Shown in pieces: positions 1 through 6,763 of a DNA stretch of 13,419 nt. Position 1 is the first letter of the stretch. Every line of letters starts with the position of its first letter. The notes beneath the pieces were generated by a model. The model saw only the letters and a program-made list of their open reading frames with translations, was not told where the DNA came from and did not search any database. The translations under genes were made by a program, and so were the position numbers. This DNA comes from an uncultured Sphingobacteriales bacterium (lineage in GTDB: Bacteria > Bacteroidota > Bacteroidia > Chitinophagales > Chitinophagaceae), in contig CAMLFX010000086.1 of NCBI GenBank assembly GCA_946479435.1, forward strand, positions 1-13,419, written 5' to 3'.

Positions 1-968
1 ATATAATCATAACTTGAAGCCGATATTAACCTCCTCCAGGATACTGTTGCAGAGTTAGGAGCAAGATCGGTAACAGTGAAGCCCGATGGAGCAGTACATG
101 GAGGATATGTAGTGAAAGCATAGTTGACCCATGCTGAAATACCTGAGAAACCGGTACCACCCGAATTACACTTGTTACGCACGTGCATGTAATAAGTTGT
201 ATTAGGCGTTAAACCGGTAAGGCTAATACTAGTAGATGTTGTAGGCGTAAGTGTAGCTGTTGAAGCGGGGTCGGTTGCAGTTTGATTAACTACGTATTGG
301 TAGCCAAATGAGCCGCTAACACCCGTCCAATTGATTGTAGCTGTGGTAGAGGTAAGACCCGTAGTTGTAAGGTTGGTTGGCACACCACAAGGGGTATAGT
401 TTTCAATCGCTACATCATCCATATGCGTATCGTTGCCATAGGCTGTGGTAGCTTTAAAAATTATGTAGTTAGTAGTGCCTGTAAAGCTACCCGGCACCTG
501 GAAAGAATATTGGTACCAGCCGGCTGAACTAACGGTAGGAGATAAACCCATTGCCCTGTTAACAGTACCAAGCGATGTACCGCCACTACTTGTAGCTGAA
601 GTATTTACAAAAGCTTCGATCCTGTCGCCCGAGCTATTATATCCTGACTCGCGATAAACCCAAAAAGAAACCACTTTAACACCGGTGCTTGAAGCGAAAT
701 TAATAGCTGGCGTAACTAATTCAGTACTACCTGAAGAATATGACCATGAGTTGAACTTAGCCATACCTGCACCACTGTGAGGTGTAATACCTGACGGAAA
801 GCTGGAAGACGTAACACGGCTCCACATGAAACCGCTCGATGAACTCCTTGTCCATCCAGTAGGGGGAAATGTTGTATTATCAAAACTCTCAGAAAACAAT
901 ATCTGAGCGCTACCCATTAATGGCATTGATAGCATCGCCATTAGGAAAAATGCATAAAACTTATTCAT
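1..968 (-). CDS. Secreted FN3-repeat protein with choice-of-anchor J-like head (3' end beyond window)
   Basis: The reading frame is open from an ATG at 968 to the left edge (322 codons, no stop), so the C-terminus is missing. Residues 1-22 form a signal peptide ending GSAQ. Residues about 25-190 start with a FD..TFPPTGW pattern and end near HMDDVAIENY, as in choice-of-anchor J / cleaved-adhesin domains, which are jelly-roll binding modules of Bacteroidota surface proteins. An FN3 repeat runs from C194 to about residue 285, with C267 in an HVRNKC strand, and a second starts at C291 and is cut by the edge. By analogy with its two relatives in this window it probably ends in a T9SS sorting tail, but that is inference. 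Likely exported across the outer membrane and surface-bound or released; ligand unknown. It is divergent from the small lipoprotein gene. Confidence 0.88.
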   Translation of the reverse strand, partial: MNKFYAFFLMAMLSMPLMGSAQILFSESFDNTTFPPTGWTRSSSSGFMWSRVTSSSFPSGITPHSGAGMAKFNSWSYSSGSTELVTPAINFASSTGVKVVSFWVYRESGYNSSGDRIEAFVNTSATSSGGTSLGTVNRAMGLSPTVSSAGWYQYSFQVPGSFTGTTNYIIFKATTAYGNDTHMDDVAIENYTPCGVPTNLTTTGLTSTTATINWTGVSGSFGYQYVVNQTATDPASTATLTPTTSTSISLTGLTPNTTYYMHVRNKCNSGGTGFSGISAWVNYAFTTYPPCTAPSGFTVTDLAPNSATVSWRRLISASSYDY

Positions 969-1008
969 AACACGATATAAACTAATTGGTTAACAATAGA
1001 GGTATATT

Positions 1009-1016
1009 GCAAAATA
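1009..1016 (-). promoter_or_regulatory. Weak candidate -7 element for the FN3 protein at 1-968
   Basis: Read on the minus strand this is TATTTTGC, which resembles the Bacteroidota -7 consensus TAnnTTTG with one base missing from the spacer. It lies about 40 nt upstream of the ATG at 968, a reasonable leader length. No convincing -33 TTTG was found at the usual distance, so this is only a candidate. Confidence 0.25.
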
Positions 1017-1060
1017 GCCATTAATAAAGCACAGGAAAACGATTCAAATCACTTTTAATA

Positions 1061-1078
1061 CGCTTTTAATTGAAAGCG
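1061..1078. repeat. Inverted repeat in divergent intergenic region
   Basis: CGCTTT and AAAGCG are separated by six bases and followed on the plus strand by a run of Ts (1083-1088). It looks like a small terminator for plus-strand transcription, yet no plus-strand gene precedes it; it could instead end antisense transcription or be an operator. The 243 nt between 968 and 1212 are AT-rich and hold nothing else I can support. Confidence 0.3.
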
Positions 1079-1211
1079 AATATTTTTTAACTACCCTTTA
1101 ATTTAGGGGCAACATTTCCATGCCAATAGCTGTTAATATTTATTGAAAAAGTGGACCCATTTGCATTATCGTAATTTTTTTAGTTTATTTGATTTGAAAT
1201 CAGCATAATCG

Positions 1212-1466
1212 ATGAAACAAATACTTGCATTTTCTGTAGTAGTACTTTTGATGGCCTCTTGTAAAAAAACAGAACAACACTGTTGGGTATGTACACAAAG
1301 CCGTACTAATTACGATGAAGACAGAACACCTACTACCGTTGTAGATTCCACTTACCTGTGCGATATGACGGCAGAAGAAATACACGTGCGCGAAAACAGG
1401 TACCAGGCCAGGGAACTGCTAAATGTAACCTACGGAGACATGCATTGTGTAGAAAATGACAATTAA
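1212..1466 (+). CDS. Small cysteine-containing lipoprotein, function unknown
   Basis: An 84-residue protein with a typical lipoprotein signal: a short hydrophobic stretch (residues 4-15) and the lipobox LMAS before C17, followed by KKTE as is common in Bacteroidota lipoproteins. After lipidation at C17 the mature part is about 67 residues and carries four further cysteines (C24, C27, C50, C79), two of them in a CWVC pair. The CxxC could form a disulfide or bind a metal; it is not a thioredoxin, since no such fold fits in this length. The middle is acidic and rich in Thr. No Shine-Dalgarno sequence is visible; the start was chosen because it gives the signal sequence. The gene stands alone: divergent from the FN3 protein and followed directly by a strong terminator. 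I do not recognise the family. Confidence 0.75.
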   Translation: MKQILAFSVVVLLMASCKKTEQHCWVCTQSRTNYDEDRTPTTVVDSTYLCDMTAEEIHVRENRYQARELLNVTYGDMHCVENDN

Positions 1467-1487
1467 TAAATCAGTTATACTTATACG

Positions 1488-1517
1488 AAACAGCGCGATG
1501 ATACGCGCTGTTTTTTT
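1488..1517 (+). terminator. Rho-independent terminator after small lipoprotein
   Basis: AAACAGCGCG (1488-1497) pairs perfectly with CGCGCTGTTT (1504-1513) around a 6-nt loop, and the 3' arm runs into seven consecutive Ts (1511-1517). It lies 21 nt after the stop codon at 1464-1466. Confidence 0.88.
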
Positions 1518-1593
1518 ATTGAATTAATATAGCAATTTTACAACCTGATCATCATTACTTGCAGTACTCAACAGACACCAGTAAAAAACGCAT

Positions 1594-1601
1594 TATATTT
1601 A
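1594..1601 (+). promoter_or_regulatory. Candidate -7 element before META-domain gene
   Basis: TATATTTA matches TAnnTTTG at all but the last position and lies 16 nt before the ATG at 1618. No clear -33 TTTG is found at the usual spacing. Because the preceding terminator isolates this gene, a promoter must lie between 1518 and 1617; this is the best match there. Confidence 0.3.
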
Positions 1602-1617
1602 CCAAAAACATCCCTAT

Positions 1618-2073
1618 ATGAAAAAGTTCAGCTTCCTGTTATTCCTTATTGCATTAGTATCGGTTACCTGCTATGCGGGTAAAAGAGATATGAAAAAAGA
1701 TAAAACACCTAAACACAGTAAGAATAAAAAAGCTGAGCTGCAAGAAACACGCTGGCGCCTTACTGAAATAGATGGCAAACCTGTTGCCCAAGGCGACAAT
1801 CGCAATGAGCCATTTATAATGTTTGCTAAAAAAGGACGGCTTGAAGGGAATACAGGCTGCAACGGACTAGGTGGCACTTACGACCTGGGCAGATTTGATG
1901 CTATAAAAATAGAAGCTGTAAGCACTAAGATGGCCTGTCCCAACATGGCAGGTGAGGCTTACATGAACAATGCCCTGACGTATGCTAATAGGTATATGAT
2001 AAATGGCCAATATTTATTGCTGTACAACGACAACCTGCTGCTGGCACTTTTCGAAGCGGAATACCCGGAATAA
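1618..2073 (+). CDS. META-domain protein (HslJ-like), secreted or periplasmic
   Basis: A 151-residue protein. Residues 1-20 are a signal peptide; C18 is preceded by SVT, a poor lipobox, so cleavage by signal peptidase I after CYA is more likely than lipidation. A lysine-rich linker (22-39) leads to a META domain (about 42-148). Its hallmarks are present: W46 in the first strand, GNTGCNGLGG (77-86), STKMAC (102-107) with the paired cysteine C107, a helix around AYMNNAL, and a final LLLALF strand. META domains occur in HslJ-type envelope proteins linked to stress or antibiotic tolerance; the biochemical role is not established. It is the first gene of a likely operon: the next start is 21 nt downstream, with its own ribosome binding site. 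Confidence 0.85.
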   Translation: MKKFSFLLFLIALVSVTCYAGKRDMKKDKTPKHSKNKKAELQETRWRLTEIDGKPVAQGDNRNEPFIMFAKKGRLEGNTGCNGLGGTYDLGRFDAIKIEAVSTKMACPNMAGEAYMNNALTYANRYMINGQYLLLYNDNLLLALFEAEYPE

Positions 2074-2080
2074 AATATTG

Positions 2081-2085
2081 AGGAG
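2081..2085 (+). promoter_or_regulatory. Shine-Dalgarno sequence for first GT-C-like gene
   Basis: AGGAG lies 9 nt before the ATG at 2095, an ideal spacing. It supports that start, and it stands out because the other genes here show no such sequence, as is usual in Bacteroidota. Confidence 0.65.
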
Positions 2086-2094
2086 CATACATTC

Positions 2095-3450
2095 ATGAAA
2101 AAGGTATCCCGCAAAAAAGACGGCAGATTCCTGTTACTGCTCTTTATTGCGCACACTGTTTTTTTCCTGGTAGCTGTATTCTGTAAGCGTATATACATGG
2201 GCGATTCTTTCGAATATGTATATATGGCGCTGAATATACGCGACTACGGATGGTTCTATTGTGGTAACCCCGCACTACCTGTGGTACCCGAATATTTAAC
2301 GCTTCGCCCACCCCTCTATTCTTTATTCCTGGCTTTTGTTTACCTGTTCACGGTAAATAACTGGGTGGTGATATTGTTGCAAAATCTCATCTCCATATTT
2401 AATATTTATTGCCTCAGGGATACTATACGTAAACTAGGCTATAAGCGCAGATATGATTATGTGCTCATGGCCTTTGTGCTTTTATACCCGGCACAGTTTG
2501 TACATACTAACACCATAGCGCCCGACCTTTTATTGCAGACCAGCGTATTATTATATTTCCGCTACTTTATATTGCTGCTAAAAAAGCGCGAGTGGCAATA
2601 CGCCTTGTACATGAGCTTTGCACTGATAGCCGGCATGTTCATAAAACCCGTACTCTACCCTTTTTGCTGGGCACATTGCATTTTACTACTATTAGTGGCA
2701 GCCTATTTTAGAAAAGGGCTTATACGCTATTCTTTCAGCGCCCTGCTGCCACTATGCATTGTGATGCTGTACATGAGCTGGAACTACGAGCGGACGGGGA
2801 AAGCGCATTTTACCAGCACCCAATCTTTCAACGCGGTGTACTATTACTATTTTTACTTTATTGATAAAAAAGGAATGGACTATGCGCAGCGCTTCCTGAA
2901 AGAGGAGCGCGCAAGAATAGCTTCGGTACCTGAATTTAAAGACAGGTACGACTATGCCAATAAGCGCGGACTGCAATTGCTGAAAGAAAACTTTGCGCCT
3001 TATATGGCCTACCATATAACCCACAGCGCTAAAATGCTGATAGACCCCGGCAAGGGTGAATGGGATATGTTTACGGGGCATACCACCCTTGGGCAACTCT
3101 ATACTAAACCTCAAAAAAGCCTTATTTTAACTATACGCGAAGAGGGCTGGACTGGCTTTGAAGACTACCTGGTGCGCAACCCATCGTTTATGCTGGCAGC
3201 AATAGTATTGCTGTTCAACATAATACGCCTTAGCGGGCTTTTAGCCTTTTGCTTTATGCGTAAAATTGACTGGCGTGTACGTGTTTTTGTAATATGCATT
3301 ATCGGTTACTTCTGCATCACTACGGGGCCTATTGCCAATACCCGTTACTTTATGCCAATATATCTTATTGCCATAGGCTGCGCAACACTAGGCCTTCAGA
3401 AAGTATTGCGCCGCAAAAAGAATAAAACTATTATTGTAAGCCATAACTAG
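2095..3450 (+). CDS. GT39-like (GT-C fold) integral membrane glycosyltransferase
   Basis: A 451-residue multi-pass membrane protein with about ten hydrophobic segments (for example 11-30, 90-105, 121-133, 190-206, 214-229, 364-386, 394-410, 419-434). The first exported loop carries MGDSFEY (D37, E40), then LTLRPPLY (69-75). This resembles the acidic motif and R-P-x-Y motif of ArnT/PMT-like family 39 transferases, which use polyprenyl-phosphate sugars and act on the outer face of the inner membrane. A large exported loop spans about 230-360. Near the end, NTRYFMP (415-421) before the last membrane segment is also typical of the family. The C-terminus is basic and cytoplasmic. Donor and acceptor cannot be predicted. 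It sits 21 nt after the META gene and 13 nt before a second GT-C-like gene. Confidence 0.65.
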   Translation: MKKVSRKKDGRFLLLLFIAHTVFFLVAVFCKRIYMGDSFEYVYMALNIRDYGWFYCGNPALPVVPEYLTLRPPLYSLFLAFVYLFTVNNWVVILLQNLISIFNIYCLRDTIRKLGYKRRYDYVLMAFVLLYPAQFVHTNTIAPDLLLQTSVLLYFRYFILLLKKREWQYALYMSFALIAGMFIKPVLYPFCWAHCILLLLVAAYFRKGLIRYSFSALLPLCIVMLYMSWNYERTGKAHFTSTQSFNAVYYYYFYFIDKKGMDYAQRFLKEERARIASVPEFKDRYDYANKRGLQLLKENFAPYMAYHITHSAKMLIDPGKGEWDMFTGHTTLGQLYTKPQKSLILTIREEGWTGFEDYLVRNPSFMLAAIVLLFNIIRLSGLLAFCFMRKIDWRVRVFVICIIGYFCITTGPIANTRYFMPIYLIAIGCATLGLQKVLRRKKNKTIIVSHN

Positions 3451-3463
3451 TCATACATATATT

Positions 3464-5032
3464 TTGAAGGGTATCAGCAAATATTATCCGGCAGCAATTG
3501 GCACTATTGTGCTGCTGGCATTGGTTGCATCGCTATACCCATACTGCAGGTATTATATCGACCCCGATGCTACGGCCTACTTCACCATTGCTAAAAGATA
3601 TGCCGCAGGCGATTACGCCAGGGCAGTGAACGGATATTGGAGCCCGTTTTCATGCTGGCTGGTAGCTATTGATATAAATGCCGGCCTTAACGAATTTCTA
3701 GCCGCTGTTATAGTGAACACTGCTGCTGCAATAGGTTTTATATGGGTAAGCCAGGCCCTTTTCAACAGGTTTCATATAAAATCTTATTTGCAGTGGGCAC
3801 TCAATTTATCTCTTGCAGTATTCTTATCGTATGCGGTTTATAAACAGCTATTTGCCGACCTGTGGGAATGCTTCTTTCTGCTACTGAGCCTGCGGATATT
3901 GCTTAGTAAACACTATACAGAAAAAAAATGGTTGTGGATAGTAAACGGGATAGCAGGCGCATTGGCCTATTTTGCCAAGGCGTATGCATTTCCATTCTTC
4001 ATAGTGCATATAATGGGCTGCGGGCTAACCTTATACATGGCCTGGGAACGGCAGAATGTACGTAAATGGCTGCAAAGCTGTGTGGTGACGATAGTAGTAA
4101 TGCTGGTATGCTGCACGCCCTGGATATATACCCTGCACCAGCACTATGGTATATGGATGACATCGACAGCGGGACGGCTAAATACATCCTGGTACCTGGT
4201 GGGCCACCCTTATTTTAATGACAGCATCATACATCTTTTACCACCTTCCTACAGCAATTCACCTTATTACTGGGAAGACCCATACCTGGTGAACGGCGCT
4301 ACCCCACATTTCTGGACCTCAGGAAAGCTCTTCGCATTGCAAATAGTTAAAGTAGGTTACAACCTGCTGAAATTCGTTATCAGCGGCAATGAGCTATCGG
4401 CCTTTTACCTGTTTACGTGGCTGCTGGGGCTTACCATGCTTATATCGAAAAAAACGCGCTATATGTGGGGCGATAAGAGCCTTCTGCTAGGCTTTTCATT
4501 CATACTCTTTCCCCTGGGTTTTATCATCATTAATTACGAGGCAAGGTATATATGGTACACTATACCGTTGAGCATGATAGTGGGCGCACTGGTGCTGCAG
4601 AAAGTATTGCTGCATGTTGACCGGCAAAAAACACTAGGCCCAATAGCCATTTTGCTGTTTGCTTTTAGCTATATGGTTTATCCCCTTTGGGATATGCGCA
4701 GTATGATAAATGAAGGGAAAGCAGAATACGGGATGGCAGAAAGATTGAAGGAAAACAACATACAAGGCAGTTTTGCCAGCAACCTGAACCACGCGCCCGA
4801 AGTACGCAGCACAATACGCCTGGCCTACTATGCCGGATGCCCCTACTATAATATGCCATTTGAAGCTACAACCGGGCAGGTATTGGCAGAAATGAGACGG
4901 TATGGTATAAAGTACTACTTCTACTGGCCGGCATATAGTGGCGATGCATTTGTTATGCAAGACGAGCAGGGGCGGCCAATGCCCTACTGGCAGGCTAAAG
5001 AAGGACTTAAAGTGTTCTTTATCAACCGCTGA
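3464..5032 (+). CDS. Second GT-C-like integral membrane protein, TTG start
   Basis: A 522-residue multi-pass membrane protein. The start is TTG at 3464: an in-frame TAA at 3437-3439 bars longer forms, no ATG lies between them, and the first membrane helix begins at residue 8, so little can be missing. After that helix comes IDPDATAYF (D33, D35), then a [13 protein letters not shown] stretch (49-61). An acidic pair just after helix 1 is the hallmark of GT-C glycosyltransferases. About ten membrane segments follow. From about residue 415 the protein ends in a soluble, probably exported domain of some 105 residues. The family looks conserved in Bacteroidota, but I cannot name a substrate. Tandem pairing with another GT-C-like gene suggests successive steps on one glycan or lipid; that is inference. 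Confidence 0.6.
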   Translation: MKGISKYYPAAIGTIVLLALVASLYPYCRYYIDPDATAYFTIAKRYAAGDYARAVNGYWSPFSCWLVAIDINAGLNEFLAAVIVNTAAAIGFIWVSQALFNRFHIKSYLQWALNLSLAVFLSYAVYKQLFADLWECFFLLLSLRILLSKHYTEKKWLWIVNGIAGALAYFAKAYAFPFFIVHIMGCGLTLYMAWERQNVRKWLQSCVVTIVVMLVCCTPWIYTLHQHYGIWMTSTAGRLNTSWYLVGHPYFNDSIIHLLPPSYSNSPYYWEDPYLVNGATPHFWTSGKLFALQIVKVGYNLLKFVISGNELSAFYLFTWLLGLTMLISKKTRYMWGDKSLLLGFSFILFPLGFIIINYEARYIWYTIPLSMIVGALVLQKVLLHVDRQKTLGPIAILLFAFSYMVYPLWDMRSMINEGKAEYGMAERLKENNIQGSFASNLNHAPEVRSTIRLAYYAGCPYYNMPFEATTGQVLAEMRRYGIKYYFYWPAYSGDAFVMQDEQGRPMPYWQAKEGLKVFFINR

Positions 5033-5075
5033 TAAATATTCCGGGCAGGTATATAGTATATTTTCCTGTAATCAT

Positions 5076-5083
5076 TACCTTTG
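5076..5083 (+). promoter_or_regulatory. Bacteroidota -7 promoter element for aldolase gene
   Basis: TACCTTTG is a perfect match to TAnnTTTG, followed by C as is common, and lies 29 nt before the ATG at 5113. No good -33 TTG is seen about 19 nt upstream. No terminator separates this from the upstream operon, so some read-through is possible. Confidence 0.65.
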
Positions 5084-5112
5084 CACCACTTTTAAAAAAA
5101 TCACTCTCTTAT

Positions 5113-6171
5113 ATGGCATCAAGCAAAATACAGGAATTATTAGGCGACAAAGCCGGTTATTACCTGGAGCACACGTCGAAAACCATTGATAAATCAGTAT
5201 TGCATATACCATCTCCTACTGCGGTAAGTGATGTTTGGATGAACTCTAACCGCAATATACAAACGCTGCGCAGCATACAAACCCTTATGGGCAATGGCCG
5301 CCTGGCTAATACGGGTTATGTATCTATACTTCCTGTTGACCAGGGTATAGAGCACAGTGCGGGTGCTTCTTTTGCTCCGAATCCTATCTATTTTGATCCT
5401 GAGAATATAGTGAAGCTGGCTATGGAAGGTGGCTGCAACGCTGTTGCTTCTACTTATGGTGTATTGGGTGCAGTAGCACGTAAATATGCGCACCAGATAC
5501 CCTTCATCGTTAAGATCAACCACAACGAATTTCTTTCTTATCCTAATAAGTTTGACCAGATCATGTTCGGCAGTATTAAAGATGCATGGAACATGGGTGC
5601 GGTGGCAGTAGGTGCCACTATCTATTTCGGCTCAGACGAAAGCGCGCGCCAGATAGTAGAAGTTGCGAAAGCTTTTGAATATGCGCACGAGCTGGGTATG
5701 GCAACAGTACTGTGGTGCTACCTGCGTAACAGCGCCTTCAAGAAAGATGGTGTTGACTACCACACCGCTGCCGATCTTACTGCACAGGCAAACCACCTTG
5801 GTGTAACAATACAAGCTGATATCATAAAACAAAAACTGCCTACTAACAATGGTGGTTATACCGCTATGAACTTTGGCAAAACAAGCCCTAAAGTGTACAG
5901 CGAACTAACTACAGATCACCCTATCGATTTGACACGCTACCAGGTGGCTAACTGCTACATGGGCCGCGCGGGCCTTATCAACTCCGGTGGCGAATCGAAA
6001 GGAGCATCGGATATGGCTGAAGCTATCACTACTGCCGTTATCAATAAACGTGCGGGTGGCATGGGCCTTATCAGTGGCCGTAAAGCTTTCCAAAAACCAA
6101 TGAAAGAAGGTGTTGAATTATTGAACACAATTCAAGACGTGTACCTGGATAACAGCATTACATTAGCGTAG
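5113..6171 (+). CDS. fbaB: Class I fructose-bisphosphate aldolase (FbaB/DhnA type)
   Basis: A 352-residue cytoplasmic TIM-barrel enzyme that cleaves fructose 1,6-bisphosphate into dihydroxyacetone phosphate and glyceraldehyde 3-phosphate, and the reverse, in glycolysis and gluconeogenesis. Full length compared with the E. coli enzyme (about 350). Visible hallmarks: LPVDQGIEH (73-81) with D76; GATIYFGS (167-174), whose Y171 aligns with the catalytic Tyr of archaeal-type aldolases; QADIIKQK (234-241), whose K239 is the probable Schiff-base lysine; the phosphate-binding stretches GLINSGG (287-293) and LISGRKAF (319-326). The C-terminus, [12 protein letters not shown], closely matches the FbaB group. 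All key residues are present. It has its own promoter and terminator and appears monocistronic. Confidence 0.96.
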   Translation: MASSKIQELLGDKAGYYLEHTSKTIDKSVLHIPSPTAVSDVWMNSNRNIQTLRSIQTLMGNGRLANTGYVSILPVDQGIEHSAGASFAPNPIYFDPENIVKLAMEGGCNAVASTYGVLGAVARKYAHQIPFIVKINHNEFLSYPNKFDQIMFGSIKDAWNMGAVAVGATIYFGSDESARQIVEVAKAFEYAHELGMATVLWCYLRNSAFKKDGVDYHTAADLTAQANHLGVTIQADIIKQKLPTNNGGYTAMNFGKTSPKVYSELTTDHPIDLTRYQVANCYMGRAGLINSGGESKGASDMAEAITTAVINKRAGGMGLISGRKAFQKPMKEGVELLNTIQDVYLDNSITLA

Positions 6172-6192
6172 TAACTAAAAGTTACAATATTC

Positions 6193-6225
6193 AAAAGGGG
6201 TCGCAATAGCGGCCCCTTTTCTTTT
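6193..6225 (+). terminator. Rho-independent terminator after aldolase
   Basis: AAAAGGGGTCGC (6193-6204) pairs with GCGGCCCCTTTT (6209-6220), 12 bp with one U-G wobble, around an AATA tetraloop. It continues into CTTTT. It lies 21 nt after the stop codon. Confidence 0.9.
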
Positions 6226-6358
6226 GCAATAAATTAAAATGCTATTAAAACATTCCTCCCAAACCCTTTACTGGCAACGCTTCTGGCTGCAAGCTGTTAA
6301 CCAAACGTTAAACGAAAGCAAAAATTAAATAAATTACATCTTACATATAAGGTTTCTT

Positions 6359-6406
6359 CTGCCGGAGAGCGATAATAATGTAATAGCATTACTATACTAA
6401 CGGCAG
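6359..6406 (+). repeat. Possible nested hairpin in long leader
   Basis: CTGCCG (6359-6364) can pair with CGGCAG (6401-6406). Inside, GTAAT (6380-6384) can pair with ATTAC (6388-6392) around a 3-nt loop. No T-run follows, so it is not a terminator. It could be a structured leader RNA or chance. Confidence 0.25.
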
Positions 6407-6732
6407 GTATAGCATATATAAAGCCTGAAAAGTGAATATTGTGCTTAAAACGATGTAAACAATTTTATTGCTAAATAACATATAAGTGTTATTATGTTTT
6501 TAAATAAAAATCTATTTCAATTCAGGGCAAGGCTACAGCCTACAGTTGCGCTTTTTACTAAAGTGAGCAATACTGCACGTGCTGCTGCCAATGAAGGATC
6601 GATAAACAATAAACCATAAGACCACATGCACATGAAACAACCGCTACACCATTTACTCTTTCCTTTTTTACCACCAGCGCATTTTATCTCCACGCAAACG
6701 CCCAATTATATAAGGGTAAGTACACAACATAT

Positions 6733-6742
6733 TTAACCAATT
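6733..6742 (+). promoter_or_regulatory. TTAACCAATT leader motif before FN3 protein
   Basis: This 10-mer lies 21 nt before the ATG at 6764. The identical 10-mer occurs on the minus strand at 984-993, 15 nt before the FN3 gene start at 968, and a looser version, TAAACCATT, at 8831-8839 before the third FN3 gene. Role unknown: shared regulation or simply a common A-rich ribosome landing sequence. Confidence 0.3.
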
Positions 6743-6763
6743 TAAACCAACATAATTAACCCT

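Larger units (their letters stand above)
6226..6763. other. 538-nt stretch without a supported gene, upstream of an FN3 protein
   Basis: AT-rich for its first half. Three short plus-strand ORFs exist: 6239-6328 (29 aa, starting MLLKHSSQ), 6494-6619 (41 aa, starting MFLNKNLF, basic N-terminal half) and 6626-6736 (36 aa, starting MHMKQPLHH), the last two only 6 nt apart. A 62-aa Cys-rich minus-strand ORF (6517-6705) overlaps both of these. None has a Shine-Dalgarno sequence or recognisable similarity. A nested hairpin may form at 6359-6406. No TAnnTTTG promoter was found, yet a promoter for the gene at 6764 must lie here because a strong terminator bounds the stretch on the left. It may be a long 5' leader. 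Confidence 0.4.

Noticed and set aside
1160..1196. Possible TTTG (1160-1163) and TTGATTTG (1189-1196) promoter before the small lipoprotein
   Set aside because: The spacing of 25 nt is too long for the Bacteroidota -33/-7 pair and the -7 lacks the conserved A.
2752..3114. 120-codon minus-strand ORF
   Set aside because: Fully antisense to the GT39-like membrane protein; no start signal and no family resemblance.
6517..6705. 62-codon Cys-rich minus-strand ORF
   Set aside because: It lies in the intergenic stretch, so it is not a shadow of a known gene, but it has no ribosome binding site, no family resemblance, and overlaps two plus-strand small ORFs. Mentioned in the region entry only.
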